From Mariprofundus erugo (GTDB lineage Bacteria > Pseudomonadota > Zetaproteobacteria > Mariprofundales > Mariprofundaceae), in contig NZ_VBRY01000005.1 of NCBI RefSeq assembly GCF_005818865.1, positions 172,196 to 236,195 on the forward strand: a DNA stretch of 64,000 bases, given 5' to 3'. The notes under the pieces were generated by a model that was given only the letters and a program-made list of their open reading frames with translations, did no database searches and was not told the DNA's origin. The position numbers were made by a program, and so were the translations under genes. This document shows positions 17,995 to 27,591 of the stretch, piece after piece; position 1 is the stretch's first letter, and every line of letters starts with the position of its first letter.

Positions 17995-19368
17995 ATGAGT
18001 TATGAAGTGATGAATGCCATGATTGAGCCGCTGGACCGGCTGGAGGTGCTCTCAAGGCTGGAGGTGGAACAGCTGCTCAATAACAGCAGCGGCGGCTTGC
18101 ATCATCTGTTCAGAAGCTGTGCGCTGGCCGTGCTGAATTGCGATGGTGAGCTGGATGATGGCAGGCTTTTGCTGGAACGATACAGTGATTTTGACATTCG
18201 TGTGCATCAGGTGGCACGCGGCATCCGTCTGGAGCTGCTGAATGCACCGGCCAGGGCTTTTGTCGATGGCAAAATGATTCGCGGGATTCATGAGCATCTG
18301 TTTTCGGTGCTCCGCGATATCGTGTTTGTGCATGATGAGATCACCAATAACGCCAATATTGATCTCTCTGCTTCCGCCGGCATTACCAATGCCGTCTTTT
18401 ATATCTTGCGCAATGCCGGTGTGTTCCGGTCGATGCGTGCGTCGGGGCTGGTGGTGTGCTGGGGCGGTCATGCGATTTCGCGCAATGAATATGATTACAG
18501 TAAACTGGTGGGTTACGAGCTTGGTTTGCGCGGGCTGGATGTCTGTACCGGTTGCGGGCCGGGGGCGATGAAGGGGCCGATGAAAGGGGCAACGATCGGT
18601 CATGCCAAACAGCGCATTGATAACGGTCTGTACCTGGGGGTGACCGAACCGGGCATTATTGCGGCAGAATCACCCAATCCGATCGTCAATAACCTGACGA
18701 TTTTTCCTGATATTGAAAAACGGCTGGAGGCTTTTGTGCGGACCGGCCACGGGGTGGTGGTCTTTGCCGGCGGCGTCGGTACGGCCGAGGAGATTCTCTA
18801 TCTGCTCGGCGTACTGCTGCACCCGGAAAATCGCGGCATACCATTCCCGTTGATTTTTACCGGTCCGGAATCGGCCCGTGCCTATTTTGCCCGCATTGAT
18901 GATTTTATTGTCCAGACACTGGGCGAGGAGGCCAGACAATGTTATCAGGTGATCATCGATGATCCGGTGGCCGTGGCCCGAGCCATGCACAGCGGGGTGG
19001 AGCAGGTCAGGGAATATCGTCGCCAGATGGGGGATGCCTGGTACTTCAACTGGTCGTTGACGATCGATCCTGTTTTTCAGCACCCGTTTGCACCCACCCA
19101 TGAAAATATCAGGGGACTTGCCCTGCATAGGCAGCAGCCACCGGCGCTGCTGGCGGCGAATCTCCGTCGTGTCTTTTCCGCACTGGTTGCCGGCAATGTG
19201 AAGGATGAGGGGATTCGTGCGGTTGAGCAGTTCGGAGATTTCGAGATTCATGGTGAGCGGGAGATCATGGCACCGGTGGATGCATTGCTGTCAGCCTTTG
19301 TGGCACAGGGGCGCATGAAGGTCACAGCGGAGAATTATCGGCCGTGTTACAAAATTTCTGATTTTTAA
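17995..19368 (+). CDS. ppnN: Pyrimidine/purine nucleotide 5'-monophosphate nucleosidase (LOG family)
   Basis: PpnN cleaves nucleotide monophosphates into base and ribose 5-phosphate, and in E. coli it is stimulated by (p)ppGpp. The 457-aa length matches the E. coli protein (454). The LOG domain is central: WGGHAISRNEYDYSK, GCGPGAMKGPMKGA and FAGGVGTAEEILYLLG (the PGGxGTxxE equivalent). N- and C-terminal PpnN-specific domains flank it. ATG 17995 was chosen for its strong ribosome-binding site and match to the family start. The hybrid kinase gene begins 6 bp after the stop and is probably co-transcribed. Confidence 0.93.
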   Translation: MSYEVMNAMIEPLDRLEVLSRLEVEQLLNNSSGGLHHLFRSCALAVLNCDGELDDGRLLLERYSDFDIRVHQVARGIRLELLNAPARAFVDGKMIRGIHEHLFSVLRDIVFVHDEITNNANIDLSASAGITNAVFYILRNAGVFRSMRASGLVVCWGGHAISRNEYDYSKLVGYELGLRGLDVCTGCGPGAMKGPMKGATIGHAKQRIDNGLYLGVTEPGIIAAESPNPIVNNLTIFPDIEKRLEAFVRTGHGVVVFAGGVGTAEEILYLLGVLLHPENRGIPFPLIFTGPESARAYFARIDDFIVQTLGEEARQCYQVIIDDPVAVARAMHSGVEQVREYRRQMGDAWYFNWSLTIDPVFQHPFAPTHENIRGLALHRQQPPALLAANLRRVFSALVAGNVKDEGIRAVEQFGDFEIHGEREIMAPVDALLSAFVAQGRMKVTAENYRPCYKISDF

Positions 19369-19374
19369 ACGATC

Positions 19375-22023
19375 ATGCTTTCGGGGCATCTGTTTTGCTT
19401 GCTGAGTGGCATGTATGACGTCGCCGCCAACTCGAGAATTCGCCTGAAGATGCCGGATAACTGGGGGCGGGTGCATTATTTTGCGGCCATTCTGCTGCCT
19501 GCCATCGTGCTGGTGTCGGCCATTGCCTGGCTGATCTACTGTGTTGAGGCAAACTCCCGTATCAACCTGCAGGTTGAGCGGAACATGGGCACCATCGCGC
19601 TGCAAAAAAAGGGAATCGAGCAGGAGCTTTCCAGGATTACCTCCGATCTGCTCTATCTTTCCCGCGAGGTTGAACTGATTGTACAGTTACGGCAGGGCAG
19701 TGATGATTTGAACGCCATTCTCGCCGGCAACCTGGCTGATTTTGCCAGTACCAAGAAGCTTTATGATCAGGTTCGCCTGATCGATAACGATGGCATGGAG
19801 CGTATCCGTATCAATGCGAACGGAGGGCATGCCGGGATCGTGCCGGATAGCGCGCTGCAATCGAAAAAAGATCGCTACTATTACACGGCGGCCTCCGGTC
19901 TGGCCCATGGAGAGATTTATGTCTCTCCGCTGGATTTGAATGTCGAACATCAGGTGGTTGAGGTGCCCTACAAACCGGTGATCCGCCTGGCCACACCGAT
20001 CTTTGATCAGCGGGGAAACAGGCTCGGTATCCTTATGCTGAACTACCTGGGGCAGCATCTGCTGGATAACTTCGCGGCTGTTAACGGCAGTGCCTTGACC
20101 GAGAGTTATCTGTTAAACCGTGATGGTTACTGGTTATATGCCCGCGAGCATGCGCTGGAGTGGGGGTTTATGTTGAATGACCGCCAGTCGTTTCAGTTTC
20201 AGCATGCGCATGCAGCGGCCTGGCATGCGATCAGTGGCACGGAATCCGGGCAGCTTCGCAATGATGATGGTCTCTACTGCTATACAGTGATCAAGCCTCT
20301 TGCCGGTATGGTTACGACGAATGGTACAGCACTGTCATGGCGGATCGTTGCCTATGATTCGGCTTCCCGGCTGCACGAACTATTATCAGATACGCGCTTA
20401 TATGCACTGCTGTGGGGCGGGGTGTCGATTCTGCTGATCGGCATTATCGCCTGGTTCCTGGCGGTTCACCTGGTCAGGGAGAAGCGTGAGCATGCCAAGG
20501 TGCGTAAATTATCGCAGGCCATTGAGCAGGCCGGTGAGTCGATCATCATTACCGATCGCTGGGGCATTGTGGAGTATGTCAATCCGGCTTTCACCGAGAT
20601 GACCGGTTATCTGCCGGAAGAGATTATCAATAACAATCCCCGCATACTCAGCAGCGGCAAGCAGGATCGCCGGTTTTATGAGCAGATGTGGGATACGCTG
20701 AAAAGCGGGCAGTCATGGCAGGGGCGGATCGTTGACAGGAAAAAAGATGGTACGTTGTTCCCGGCTGTACTGACGGTTTCGCCCATTTTCGATGCCAGTC
20801 AGGTGATTACCCACTATATCGGTCTGCAGCAGAATCTGCAGGCCTATGAGGAGCTTGAGGCACGTTTTCAGCAGGCTCAGAAAATGGAGGCGATCGGCAC
20901 GCTGGTTGGCGGTATTGCGCACGATTTCAATAACACCCTGGCGGGTATCACCGGTAATCTGTTTCTGCTGAAACGAAGGGCAAGCGGACAGCCGGAATTA
21001 CTCTCCAGAATTGATTCGATCGAGACGCTGTCACAGCGGGCATCCGGGATGATTCAGCAGCTGCTGGCATTTTCCAGGCGTAATATCATCAGCAAGCAGC
21101 CGATCTACCTGCCACCCTTTATCAAGGAGACGGTCCGCCTGCATGAGGTGTCGATTCCTGCCAGTATTAAATTCAATGTGCAGGTGACCTCCGAAAAGCT
21201 CTATGTCAGTGCCGATGCCAACCAGTTGCAGCAGATGCTGCTGAATCTGGTCAATAATGCACGGGATGCGCTGGAGTCCACAATCAAGCCGGTGATTACG
21301 GTGGAGTTACGCCGCTATGAGGCGGATCAGAAGTTTTGTGACCGTCACCAGTATACCGATGCCAGTGAGTTTGCCTGTATCACGGTGCGTGATAATGGCA
21401 GTGGCATTGAAGCGGAGCATCTGAATCAGATTTTTGAACCGTTTTTTACCACCAAGGAGGTGGATCGCGGCACCGGTCTTGGACTGGCGATGGTCTATGG
21501 CTCGGTTCAGTCACATGGCGGCGCCATTGAGGTTGAATCCGAGCCGGCCCATGGCACGGCATTTCATATCTATCTGCCGTTGATTCGTCCGAAGGACGGT
21601 GAGTTGCTATCGAGTAAAAAAGCTGAAGATGAACCTTGTCAGGGCCATGGTGAAACGATTCTGCTGGTCGATGATGACAGCACGCTGGTCACCACCCATC
21701 GTGATATTCTGCAGGGGATGAACTACAAGGTGGTGGTGGCTAACGATGGTATTGAGGCCGTGCGCCAGTTTCGCCTGCACCGGGATGAGATCAGTCTGGT
21801 GATTCTTGATGTGGTGATGCCGGGCATGAGCGGTGTGGATGCACTCAAACAGATGCGTGCGATTACCCCTCATATCGCCTGCATTTTTACCACCGGATAT
21901 GACCGGATGAAGGTCATTCAGTGTGAAGTCAGCAGGAGTGAAACGGTGCTGGCCAAGCCTTATGACATTTATGAATTAAGCCGGCTGATTCATGAGAAAC
22001 TGACGGGAATCAGCGTCGAGTGA
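19375..22023 (+). CDS. Hybrid sensor histidine kinase (Cache-like, PAS, HisKA, HATPase, REC)
   Basis: An 882-aa membrane kinase. Membrane segments at about 35-56 and 343-367 enclose a large periplasmic region of double-Cache type. A PAS domain follows (about 382-495, with NPAFTEMTGY), then the phosphoacceptor His516 in GGIAHDFNNTLAGITGN, an ATPase domain (VRDNGSGIEAEH, GTGLGLAMVYG) and a C-terminal receiver domain with Asp812 in LDVVMPGMSG and a conserved Lys in VLAKPYD. The start is uncertain: ATG 19375 lacks a good ribosome-binding site, and ATG 19411 or 19450 are alternatives. The phosphotransfer target and stimulus are unknown. Confidence 0.9.
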   Translation: MLSGHLFCLLSGMYDVAANSRIRLKMPDNWGRVHYFAAILLPAIVLVSAIAWLIYCVEANSRINLQVERNMGTIALQKKGIEQELSRITSDLLYLSREVELIVQLRQGSDDLNAILAGNLADFASTKKLYDQVRLIDNDGMERIRINANGGHAGIVPDSALQSKKDRYYYTAASGLAHGEIYVSPLDLNVEHQVVEVPYKPVIRLATPIFDQRGNRLGILMLNYLGQHLLDNFAAVNGSALTESYLLNRDGYWLYAREHALEWGFMLNDRQSFQFQHAHAAAWHAISGTESGQLRNDDGLYCYTVIKPLAGMVTTNGTALSWRIVAYDSASRLHELLSDTRLYALLWGGVSILLIGIIAWFLAVHLVREKREHAKVRKLSQAIEQAGESIIITDRWGIVEYVNPAFTEMTGYLPEEIINNNPRILSSGKQDRRFYEQMWDTLKSGQSWQGRIVDRKKDGTLFPAVLTVSPIFDASQVITHYIGLQQNLQAYEELEARFQQAQKMEAIGTLVGGIAHDFNNTLAGITGNLFLLKRRASGQPELLSRIDSIETLSQRASGMIQQLLAFSRRNIISKQPIYLPPFIKETVRLHEVSIPASIKFNVQVTSEKLYVSADANQLQQMLLNLVNNARDALESTIKPVITVELRRYEADQKFCDRHQYTDASEFACITVRDNGSGIEAEHLNQIFEPFFTTKEVDRGTGLGLAMVYGSVQSHGGAIEVESEPAHGTAFHIYLPLIRPKDGELLSSKKAEDEPCQGHGETILLVDDDSTLVTTHRDILQGMNYKVVVANDGIEAVRQFRLHRDEISLVILDVVMPGMSGVDALKQMRAITPHIACIFTTGYDRMKVIQCEVSRSETVLAKPYDIYELSRLIHEKLTGISVE

Positions 22024-22195
22024 TGAGCGGAAGGTGCGCTGATCCATCGGCTTGTGTGCATGGCCGGCAAGATGATCGGCAGCCGTGAAAACGATGCAGA
22101 ACCAGGGGCGCAGAATCCGGTCAGGTTGCCCCGGTCATGCATTGATCAGCGTTTCGTGCCTTATGCTGTTGATTAGGGTAGGGTGCGCGATTGAG

Positions 22196-22229
22196 GGGGC
22201 TGCACATGCGTGTGCGGCCCCTTATTTAT
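22196..22229 (+). terminator. Rho-independent terminator before deaD
   Basis: The stem GGGGCTGCAC/GTGCGGCCCC with a short loop (one G-T pair) is followed by TTATTTATT. It lies 170 bp after the hybrid kinase stop and just ahead of the deaD leader, so it should end the ppnN-kinase transcript. Confidence 0.65.
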
Positions 22230-22270
22230 TCGATTGCAGGGTTAAAGCACCCTGTGAAACAGGTGTGTGA

Positions 22271-24151
22271 ATGACTATTGATGTAACGTTTAGCGAACTG
22301 GGCTTGAATGAGCTGGTTCTCAAATCTCTGGAAGCAGCCGGCTATGAAACGCCTACGCCGATTCAGGCGGAAACCATTCCTCTGCTGCTTGCCGGTCGGG
22401 ATGTGCTCGGCCAGGCGCAGACAGGTACCGGTAAAACCGCAGCCTTCGCGCTGCCGGTGCTCTCCAATATTGATCTGTCCCAAAAAGATCCGCAGGTGCT
22501 GGTACTGGCACCAACCCGTGAGCTGGCCATTCAGGTGGCCGAGGCATTCCAGCTCTATGCCCATCACTTGCCGGGATTCCATGTGCTGCCGGTTTACGGT
22601 GGACAGTCCTATGATATTCAGCTGCGTCAGCTTAGCCGTGGCGCCCATGTTGTGGTTGGTACCCCGGGTCGTGTCATGGACCATATCCGTCGCAAGACGC
22701 TCAACCTCGGCAAGCTCAAGACGCTGATTCTCGACGAGGCGGACGAGATGCTGCGCATGGGCTTTATCGATGACGTTGAGTGGATTCTTGAGCAGACGCC
22801 GAAAGAGCGTCAGATCGCACTGTTCTCGGCAACCATGCCGCCAGTGATCCGCAAGATTGCCCAGTCGCATCTGAATAATCCGAAACAGGTCACCATTCAG
22901 GTGAAAACCGAGACAGCACCGACCATTCGTCAGCGCTACTGGATGGTCAGCGGTCGTAACAAGATCGATGCGCTTACCCGTATTCTCGAGTTCGAGTCAT
23001 TTGATGGCATGATTATTTTCGTGCGTACCAAGACTGCCACCGACGAGGTCGCTGAAAGGCTTGAGGCACGTGGATATGCCGCTATGGCACTTAACGGTGA
23101 TATCAAGCAGAGCCAGCGTGAGCAGATTGTAAACCGCCTGAAGAGTGGCAAGATTGATATTGTTGTGGCCACCGATGTGGCTGCCCGTGGTCTGGACGTA
23201 GAGCGTATTTCACACGTGATCAACTACGATATTCCGCACGATACCGAGTCCTATGTTCACCGTATCGGCCGTACCGGTCGTGCCGGCCGCAAGGGCGATG
23301 CGATTCTGTTTGTTGCGCCACGCGAAAAACGGATGCTCTATTCAATCGAGCAGGCGACAAGGCAGCGGGTAGAGCTGCTGGAGATGCCGAGTACCGAGGA
23401 TATCAACAACCTTCGTATTGCCGAGTTCAAACAGCGCATTACAGACACGCTGGCAGGCGAGCAGCTTGAGTCCTTTGCCAGCATCATCGAGCAGTATGAG
23501 CAGGAGCATAACGTGCCGGCTCAGGAGATTGCCGCTGCACTGGCCTGCATGGTTCAGGGTGACAAGCCGCTGCTGCTGAAGGATGAACCGCGCCCGCAGC
23601 GGGAGGTCTCTCAGGCCCGTTTCGATGAGCCGCAGGATAAGCGCAGAAGCATGCGTAACCTGCGCAGTGAAACAGTGGAGGAGTATCTCGGTGAAGAGCG
23701 CAAGCCGCGTCGTGAAAGCCCTGCACCGCGTAGCCGGGACTCTATCGACCGTCCGGCTCCGGCTCGTGGCCAGGATCGTTACCGTCTTGAGGTCGGACGT
23801 GCGCATGGTATTGAGGCGCGTCATATTGTCGGTGCGATTGCCAATGAGATCGGTCTTGAGTCCGAATTTATCGGTAATATCTCGATCAGCGATGATTCAA
23901 GTACCGTGGATCTGCCGGAAGGCATGCCAAAAACGGTATTCAAACAGCTGCAGCAGTTGCGTGTATGCGGTCACCCGCTGAATGCCTCACTGGAGCTGGG
24001 CCGTCACCTTCCCGAGACCCCGTTCAAGCGCAAGCAGTTCCGTCCCGGTCGCAATGATGGCGCTGCCGAGCCGAAAAGGGCAGGCGGTGGTCGTGGTAAA
24101 CCGGTGCGTCAGGGTAAGCCGGATCGCAAGCCCGAGCGCAGGAAAAAGTAA
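22271..24151 (+). CDS. deaD: DEAD-box ATP-dependent RNA helicase DeaD/CsdA
   Basis: This RNA helicase acts in ribosome assembly and mRNA turnover, and relatives are cold-induced. The 626-aa protein shows the Q motif (SELGLNELVLKSLE...PTPIQ), AQTGTGKTAAF, PTRELAIQ, the DEAD box in LDEADEMLRMGF, SAT, and HRIGRTGRAGR. After the helicase core there is a DbpA-type RNA-binding domain (about 500-585), then a basic tail rich in Arg, Gly and Lys (KRAGGGRGKPVRQGKPDRK). It is a monocistronic unit flanked by terminators at 22196 and 24192. Confidence 0.96.
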   Translation: MTIDVTFSELGLNELVLKSLEAAGYETPTPIQAETIPLLLAGRDVLGQAQTGTGKTAAFALPVLSNIDLSQKDPQVLVLAPTRELAIQVAEAFQLYAHHLPGFHVLPVYGGQSYDIQLRQLSRGAHVVVGTPGRVMDHIRRKTLNLGKLKTLILDEADEMLRMGFIDDVEWILEQTPKERQIALFSATMPPVIRKIAQSHLNNPKQVTIQVKTETAPTIRQRYWMVSGRNKIDALTRILEFESFDGMIIFVRTKTATDEVAERLEARGYAAMALNGDIKQSQREQIVNRLKSGKIDIVVATDVAARGLDVERISHVINYDIPHDTESYVHRIGRTGRAGRKGDAILFVAPREKRMLYSIEQATRQRVELLEMPSTEDINNLRIAEFKQRITDTLAGEQLESFASIIEQYEQEHNVPAQEIAAALACMVQGDKPLLLKDEPRPQREVSQARFDEPQDKRRSMRNLRSETVEEYLGEERKPRRESPAPRSRDSIDRPAPARGQDRYRLEVGRAHGIEARHIVGAIANEIGLESEFIGNISISDDSSTVDLPEGMPKTVFKQLQQLRVCGHPLNASLELGRHLPETPFKRKQFRPGRNDGAAEPKRAGGGRGKPVRQGKPDRKPERRKK

Positions 24152-24191
24152 CATCATTGCCGACGATACGGTAATATGTAAGCCGTAAGCG

Positions 24192-24223
24192 AAAGGTGAG
24201 CCCTGCAGTCGGGGCTCACCTTT
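24192..24223 (+). terminator. Rho-independent terminator after deaD
   Basis: A perfect 12-bp stem, AAAGGTGAGCCC/GGGCTCACCTTT, with an 8-base loop lies 40 bp after the deaD stop. The 3' T-run is short (TTT), but the A-rich left side makes it able to work in both directions. Confidence 0.75.
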
Positions 24224-24297
24224 AAGCTGTCAACCGTGTGGCGAACAACTTGCTCATCGTGTCTTGTATCGCACACGTAAACGAGGTAAGTGTCATC

Positions 24298-26550
24298 ATG
24301 AACGCAACAGTGAACGATTCCGTACGGCAACCCTGGGCCCAATTTTGTGGCGGTAACTGGGAGCGCTGTATTGATGTTCGTGATTTTATTCAGAAAAACT
24401 ATACCCCCTATGACGGGGATGATCGCTTTCTTGCATCAGCAACGCCACGTACCGCCCGCTTGTGGGAACGGATATCGGCACTGATTGCAGAGGAGAGAGT
24501 CAAAGGTGTGCTGGATGTATCCAGTGATATTGGCGCCTCCATTCTTGCCCACAAGCCGGGCTATATCGATCAGGATCTTGAACTGATCGTCGGATTACAA
24601 ACCGATGCACCATTAAAACGTGCCATTGTTCCCAATGGTGGCCTTCGCATGGTTGAAGCGGGGCTTCAGGCCTACGGGTTTACGCTCGATGAGTCGGTCC
24701 GGCAGGCGTATCAGCGCTATCGCAAGGATCACAATCAGGGCGTATTTGACGTGTATAGCCCGGATATTCTTGCCTGCCGTAAATCAGGAATTATTACCGG
24801 TTTGCCCGATGCATACGGTCGCGGCCGAATTGTCGGTGATTATCGGCGTGTTGCACTCTACGGCACCGATTTTCTGATCGCGGACAAGCGTCGCGAAAAG
24901 GCGGAGCTGGATGATGTTGTGTTCAGTGAAGAGGTGTTGCGCACACGGGAGGAGTTATCCGAGCAGATCCGGGCGCTGGATGAGCTGCGCCAGATGGCGG
25001 CAGCCTATGGTTTTGATATAGCTCGTCCGGCTACGACAGCGCGTGAGGCGGTGCAGTGGACCTATTTCGGATATCTGGCGGCGATCAAGGAGCAGAATGG
25101 TGCGGCGATGTCGATCGGCCGTATATCCACCTTCCTGGATATCTATATTGAGCGTGATCTGCGTGAGGGGACCCTGGATGAGTCATCGGCACAGGAGCTG
25201 ATTGATGATCTGGTGATCAAGCTGCGCATCGTCCGTTTTTTACGGACGCCTGAGTACGATATGCTCTTTTCAGGCGACCCTGCCTGGGTGACCGAGGCCA
25301 TTGGTGGTATGGGCGAGGACGGTCGTACACTGGTCAGTAAAAGCAGCTTCCGCTTCCTGCATTCACTTTACAATCTTGGACCGGCACCCGAGCCGAATCT
25401 TACGGTGCTGTGGTCCAGTGCCATGCCGCGCGGATTCAAGGATTTTTGTGCCCGGGTCTCGAATGAGACGAGTTCGATTCAATATGAGTCGGATGATCTG
25501 ATGCGCCGCCAGTGGGGTGATGATTATGCCATTGCCTGCTGTGTTTCGGCCATGCGCATTGGCAAGCAGATGCAGTTCTTTGGCGCGCGTTGTAATCTGG
25601 CCAAGACGATTTTGTATGCGATCAATGGCGGAGTGGATGAAAAATCCGGCGTGACGATTGCGCATGGCTTTGAGCCGGTGACATCTGAATACCTCGACTA
25701 TGATGAAGTGATCGAAAAATTTGATCGTATGATGGAGTGGCTTGCCTCGATCTATATCAAGGCGCTGAATGCCATTCACTTTATGCACGATAAATATCAC
25801 TATGAGCGTATCGAAATGGCGCTGCATGATCGTGATATCTATCGCACCATGGCTTGTGGTATTGCCGGGCTCTCTGTTGCCGCCGACTCATTGGCCGCGA
25901 TCAAATATGCCAGGGTGCGCGTGATCCGGAATGAGCAGGGGATTGCCACCGACTTTGATATTGAAGGGGCATACCCGGCGTATGGTAACAATGACGATCG
26001 TGCCGACCGGATTGCGGTCTGGCTGGTGGAAACCTTCATGGAGAAGATCCGCAAGCATAAAACCTATCGCAACAGCGTGCCGACCCAGTCGGTACTGACG
26101 ATTACCTCCAATGTTGTTTATGGCAAAAAGACCGGTAATACGCCGGATGGCCGTCGGGCCGGGGAGCCATTTGCACCGGGTGCCAATGCGATGAACGGTC
26201 GTGATACCAAAGGATTTATTGCTTCCGGGGCATCGGTGGCCAAGCTTCCCTATCACGCGGCACTCGATGGTATTTCATGGACAGCAACCTGTACGCCCGA
26301 TGCACTGGGGCATACGCTCAGCGATCGGGTGAACAATCTGAGTAACTGCATCGATGTATTCTGCAATGCCAATGGTTTTCATGTGAATGTCAACGTGCTG
26401 AGCAGGGATACATTGCTTGATGCCATGGAGCATCCGGAGAAATACCCGCAGCTGACCCTGCGCGTATCCGGTTATGCGGTAAATTTCATCAAATTAACTC
26501 GTGAGCAGCAGCTGGATGTTATTAACCGGACATTTCACCTTCATTTTTAA
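24298..26550 (+). CDS. pflB: Pyruvate formate-lyase (formate C-acetyltransferase)
   Basis: PflB converts pyruvate and CoA to acetyl-CoA and formate under anoxic conditions using a glycyl radical. The protein is 750 aa (E. coli PflB has 760). The catalytic pair Cys414-Cys415 lies in [20 protein letters not shown], and the radical glycine is Gly725 in RVSGYAVNF near the C-terminus. ATG 24298 has GAGG upstream. The activase gene follows within 50 bp. The gene implies fermentative or oxygen-limited metabolism. The oxygen-sensitive radical means expression should be controlled by oxygen, but I could not find a clear FNR box in the 74 bp between the terminator and the start. Confidence 0.96.
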   Translation: MNATVNDSVRQPWAQFCGGNWERCIDVRDFIQKNYTPYDGDDRFLASATPRTARLWERISALIAEERVKGVLDVSSDIGASILAHKPGYIDQDLELIVGLQTDAPLKRAIVPNGGLRMVEAGLQAYGFTLDESVRQAYQRYRKDHNQGVFDVYSPDILACRKSGIITGLPDAYGRGRIVGDYRRVALYGTDFLIADKRREKAELDDVVFSEEVLRTREELSEQIRALDELRQMAAAYGFDIARPATTAREAVQWTYFGYLAAIKEQNGAAMSIGRISTFLDIYIERDLREGTLDESSAQELIDDLVIKLRIVRFLRTPEYDMLFSGDPAWVTEAIGGMGEDGRTLVSKSSFRFLHSLYNLGPAPEPNLTVLWSSAMPRGFKDFCARVSNETSSIQYESDDLMRRQWGDDYAIACCVSAMRIGKQMQFFGARCNLAKTILYAINGGVDEKSGVTIAHGFEPVTSEYLDYDEVIEKFDRMMEWLASIYIKALNAIHFMHDKYHYERIEMALHDRDIYRTMACGIAGLSVAADSLAAIKYARVRVIRNEQGIATDFDIEGAYPAYGNNDDRADRIAVWLVETFMEKIRKHKTYRNSVPTQSVLTITSNVVYGKKTGNTPDGRRAGEPFAPGANAMNGRDTKGFIASGASVAKLPYHAALDGISWTATCTPDALGHTLSDRVNNLSNCIDVFCNANGFHVNVNVLSRDTLLDAMEHPEKYPQLTLRVSGYAVNFIKLTREQQLDVINRTFHLHF

Positions 26551-26598
26551 TGGCGCAGCCCCTGTCTGCCTGACCGGCAGACAGGGTGATCGCAGGTT

Positions 26599-27399
26599 GT
26601 GTCATTGAGTCAGCAGACGCCGATCAGGCACCCGGTCTATATAGCGCCCGCCTGTATTGATGAGCAGGGGCGTTTGTCCGGCTTTGTCCACTCATTTGAG
26701 ATGGGGAGTGCCGTCGATGGACCGGGCATGCGCTTTGTTCTGTTTGTCTCGGGCTGCCCCTTGCGCTGCCTGTATTGTCATAACCCGGATACCATCAAGA
26801 TGCATAACGGCACCCTGATGACGGTCGATCATGTGATCGGTGAGATGGCTGAATACGCATCGTTTTTGCGTTTTGCCGGGGGGATTACCATATCGGGTGG
26901 AGAACCGCTGATGCAGGCCCATTTCATTCGCGAAATTTTCTACCTCGCCAAACATGACCTGCATTTACATACCGCTCTGGATACACAGGGCTTTCTGGCT
27001 GCACAGCTGGAGGATGAATGGTTTGATGATGTCGATCTTGTATTGCTTGATATCAAGCATATCGATGCAGACAAGTATCAGGCACTGACCGGCCATGAGT
27101 TGCAGCCGACGCTCGATTTTGCCCGCCGTTTATCCGATGCGGGGAAAGCCATGTGGATTCGTTATGTGCTGGTTCCCGGCTATACCGATGCGGTGGAGGA
27201 TGTGGAGAAGCTGGCGGAGTTTATTGCCACGCTGAATGGGGTTGAGCGGGTGGAGGTGTTGCCGTTCCACAAGCTTGGGGAGCATAAGTGGGAGGAGCTG
27301 GGCTTTAAATATCAGCTGAAAGAGGTTCAGCCTCCGGGTGCCGAGCTGACAGCGCGGGTGGTGGGGCAGTTCCGCGCCCGCGGGCTGTATACCTGCTGA
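26599..27399 (+). CDS. pflA: Pyruvate formate-lyase activating enzyme (radical SAM)
   Basis: PflA generates the glycyl radical on PflB using a 4Fe-4S cluster and S-adenosylmethionine. The 266-aa protein has the cluster motif in GCPLRCLYCHNPD (CxxxCxxC), a glycine-rich SAM motif ISGGEPL, and the conserved C-terminal HKLGEHKWEELG region seen in PflA. The N-terminus before GFVHSFEMGSAVDGPG is about 25 residues longer than E. coli PflA. GTG 26599 is the likely start; no better ATG exists. It lies directly after pflB, so the two form an operon. Confidence 0.94.
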   Translation: MSLSQQTPIRHPVYIAPACIDEQGRLSGFVHSFEMGSAVDGPGMRFVLFVSGCPLRCLYCHNPDTIKMHNGTLMTVDHVIGEMAEYASFLRFAGGITISGGEPLMQAHFIREIFYLAKHDLHLHTALDTQGFLAAQLEDEWFDDVDLVLLDIKHIDADKYQALTGHELQPTLDFARRLSDAGKAMWIRYVLVPGYTDAVEDVEKLAEFIATLNGVERVEVLPFHKLGEHKWEELGFKYQLKEVQPPGAELTARVVGQFRARGLYTC

Positions 27400-27417
27400 G
27401 ATTGACCGGGATTTGAT

Positions 27418-27470
27418 CGGGGTCAGGTCTTGATTTGCTAATAAAATTAGCAAATCAAGACCTGACCCCG
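27418..27470. repeat. Perfect 25-bp palindrome with a 3-base loop
   Basis: Positions 27418-27442 (CGGGGTCAGGTCTTGATTTG, then CTAAT) are the exact reverse complement of 27446-27470, separated only by AAA. It lies 18 bp after the pflA stop. The strand would fold into an unusually long stem, but no T-tract follows. Its GGGGTCAGGTCTTG ends resemble palindromic REP-type sequences associated with Y1-family transposases. It could act as a bidirectional terminator or mRNA stabiliser, or be a mobile non-autonomous element. Confidence 0.85.
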
Positions 27471-27591
27471 GATGTGACCCCGGCTGGGGAAATCTGGCGG
27501 ATGTCATTGCTGTGGCCGATGCCCGGAGCTATGGGAGAAGACAAAAGCGGTTTCTCTTGTAATATTTACGCCGGGAAAATCGGGAGTGTGT

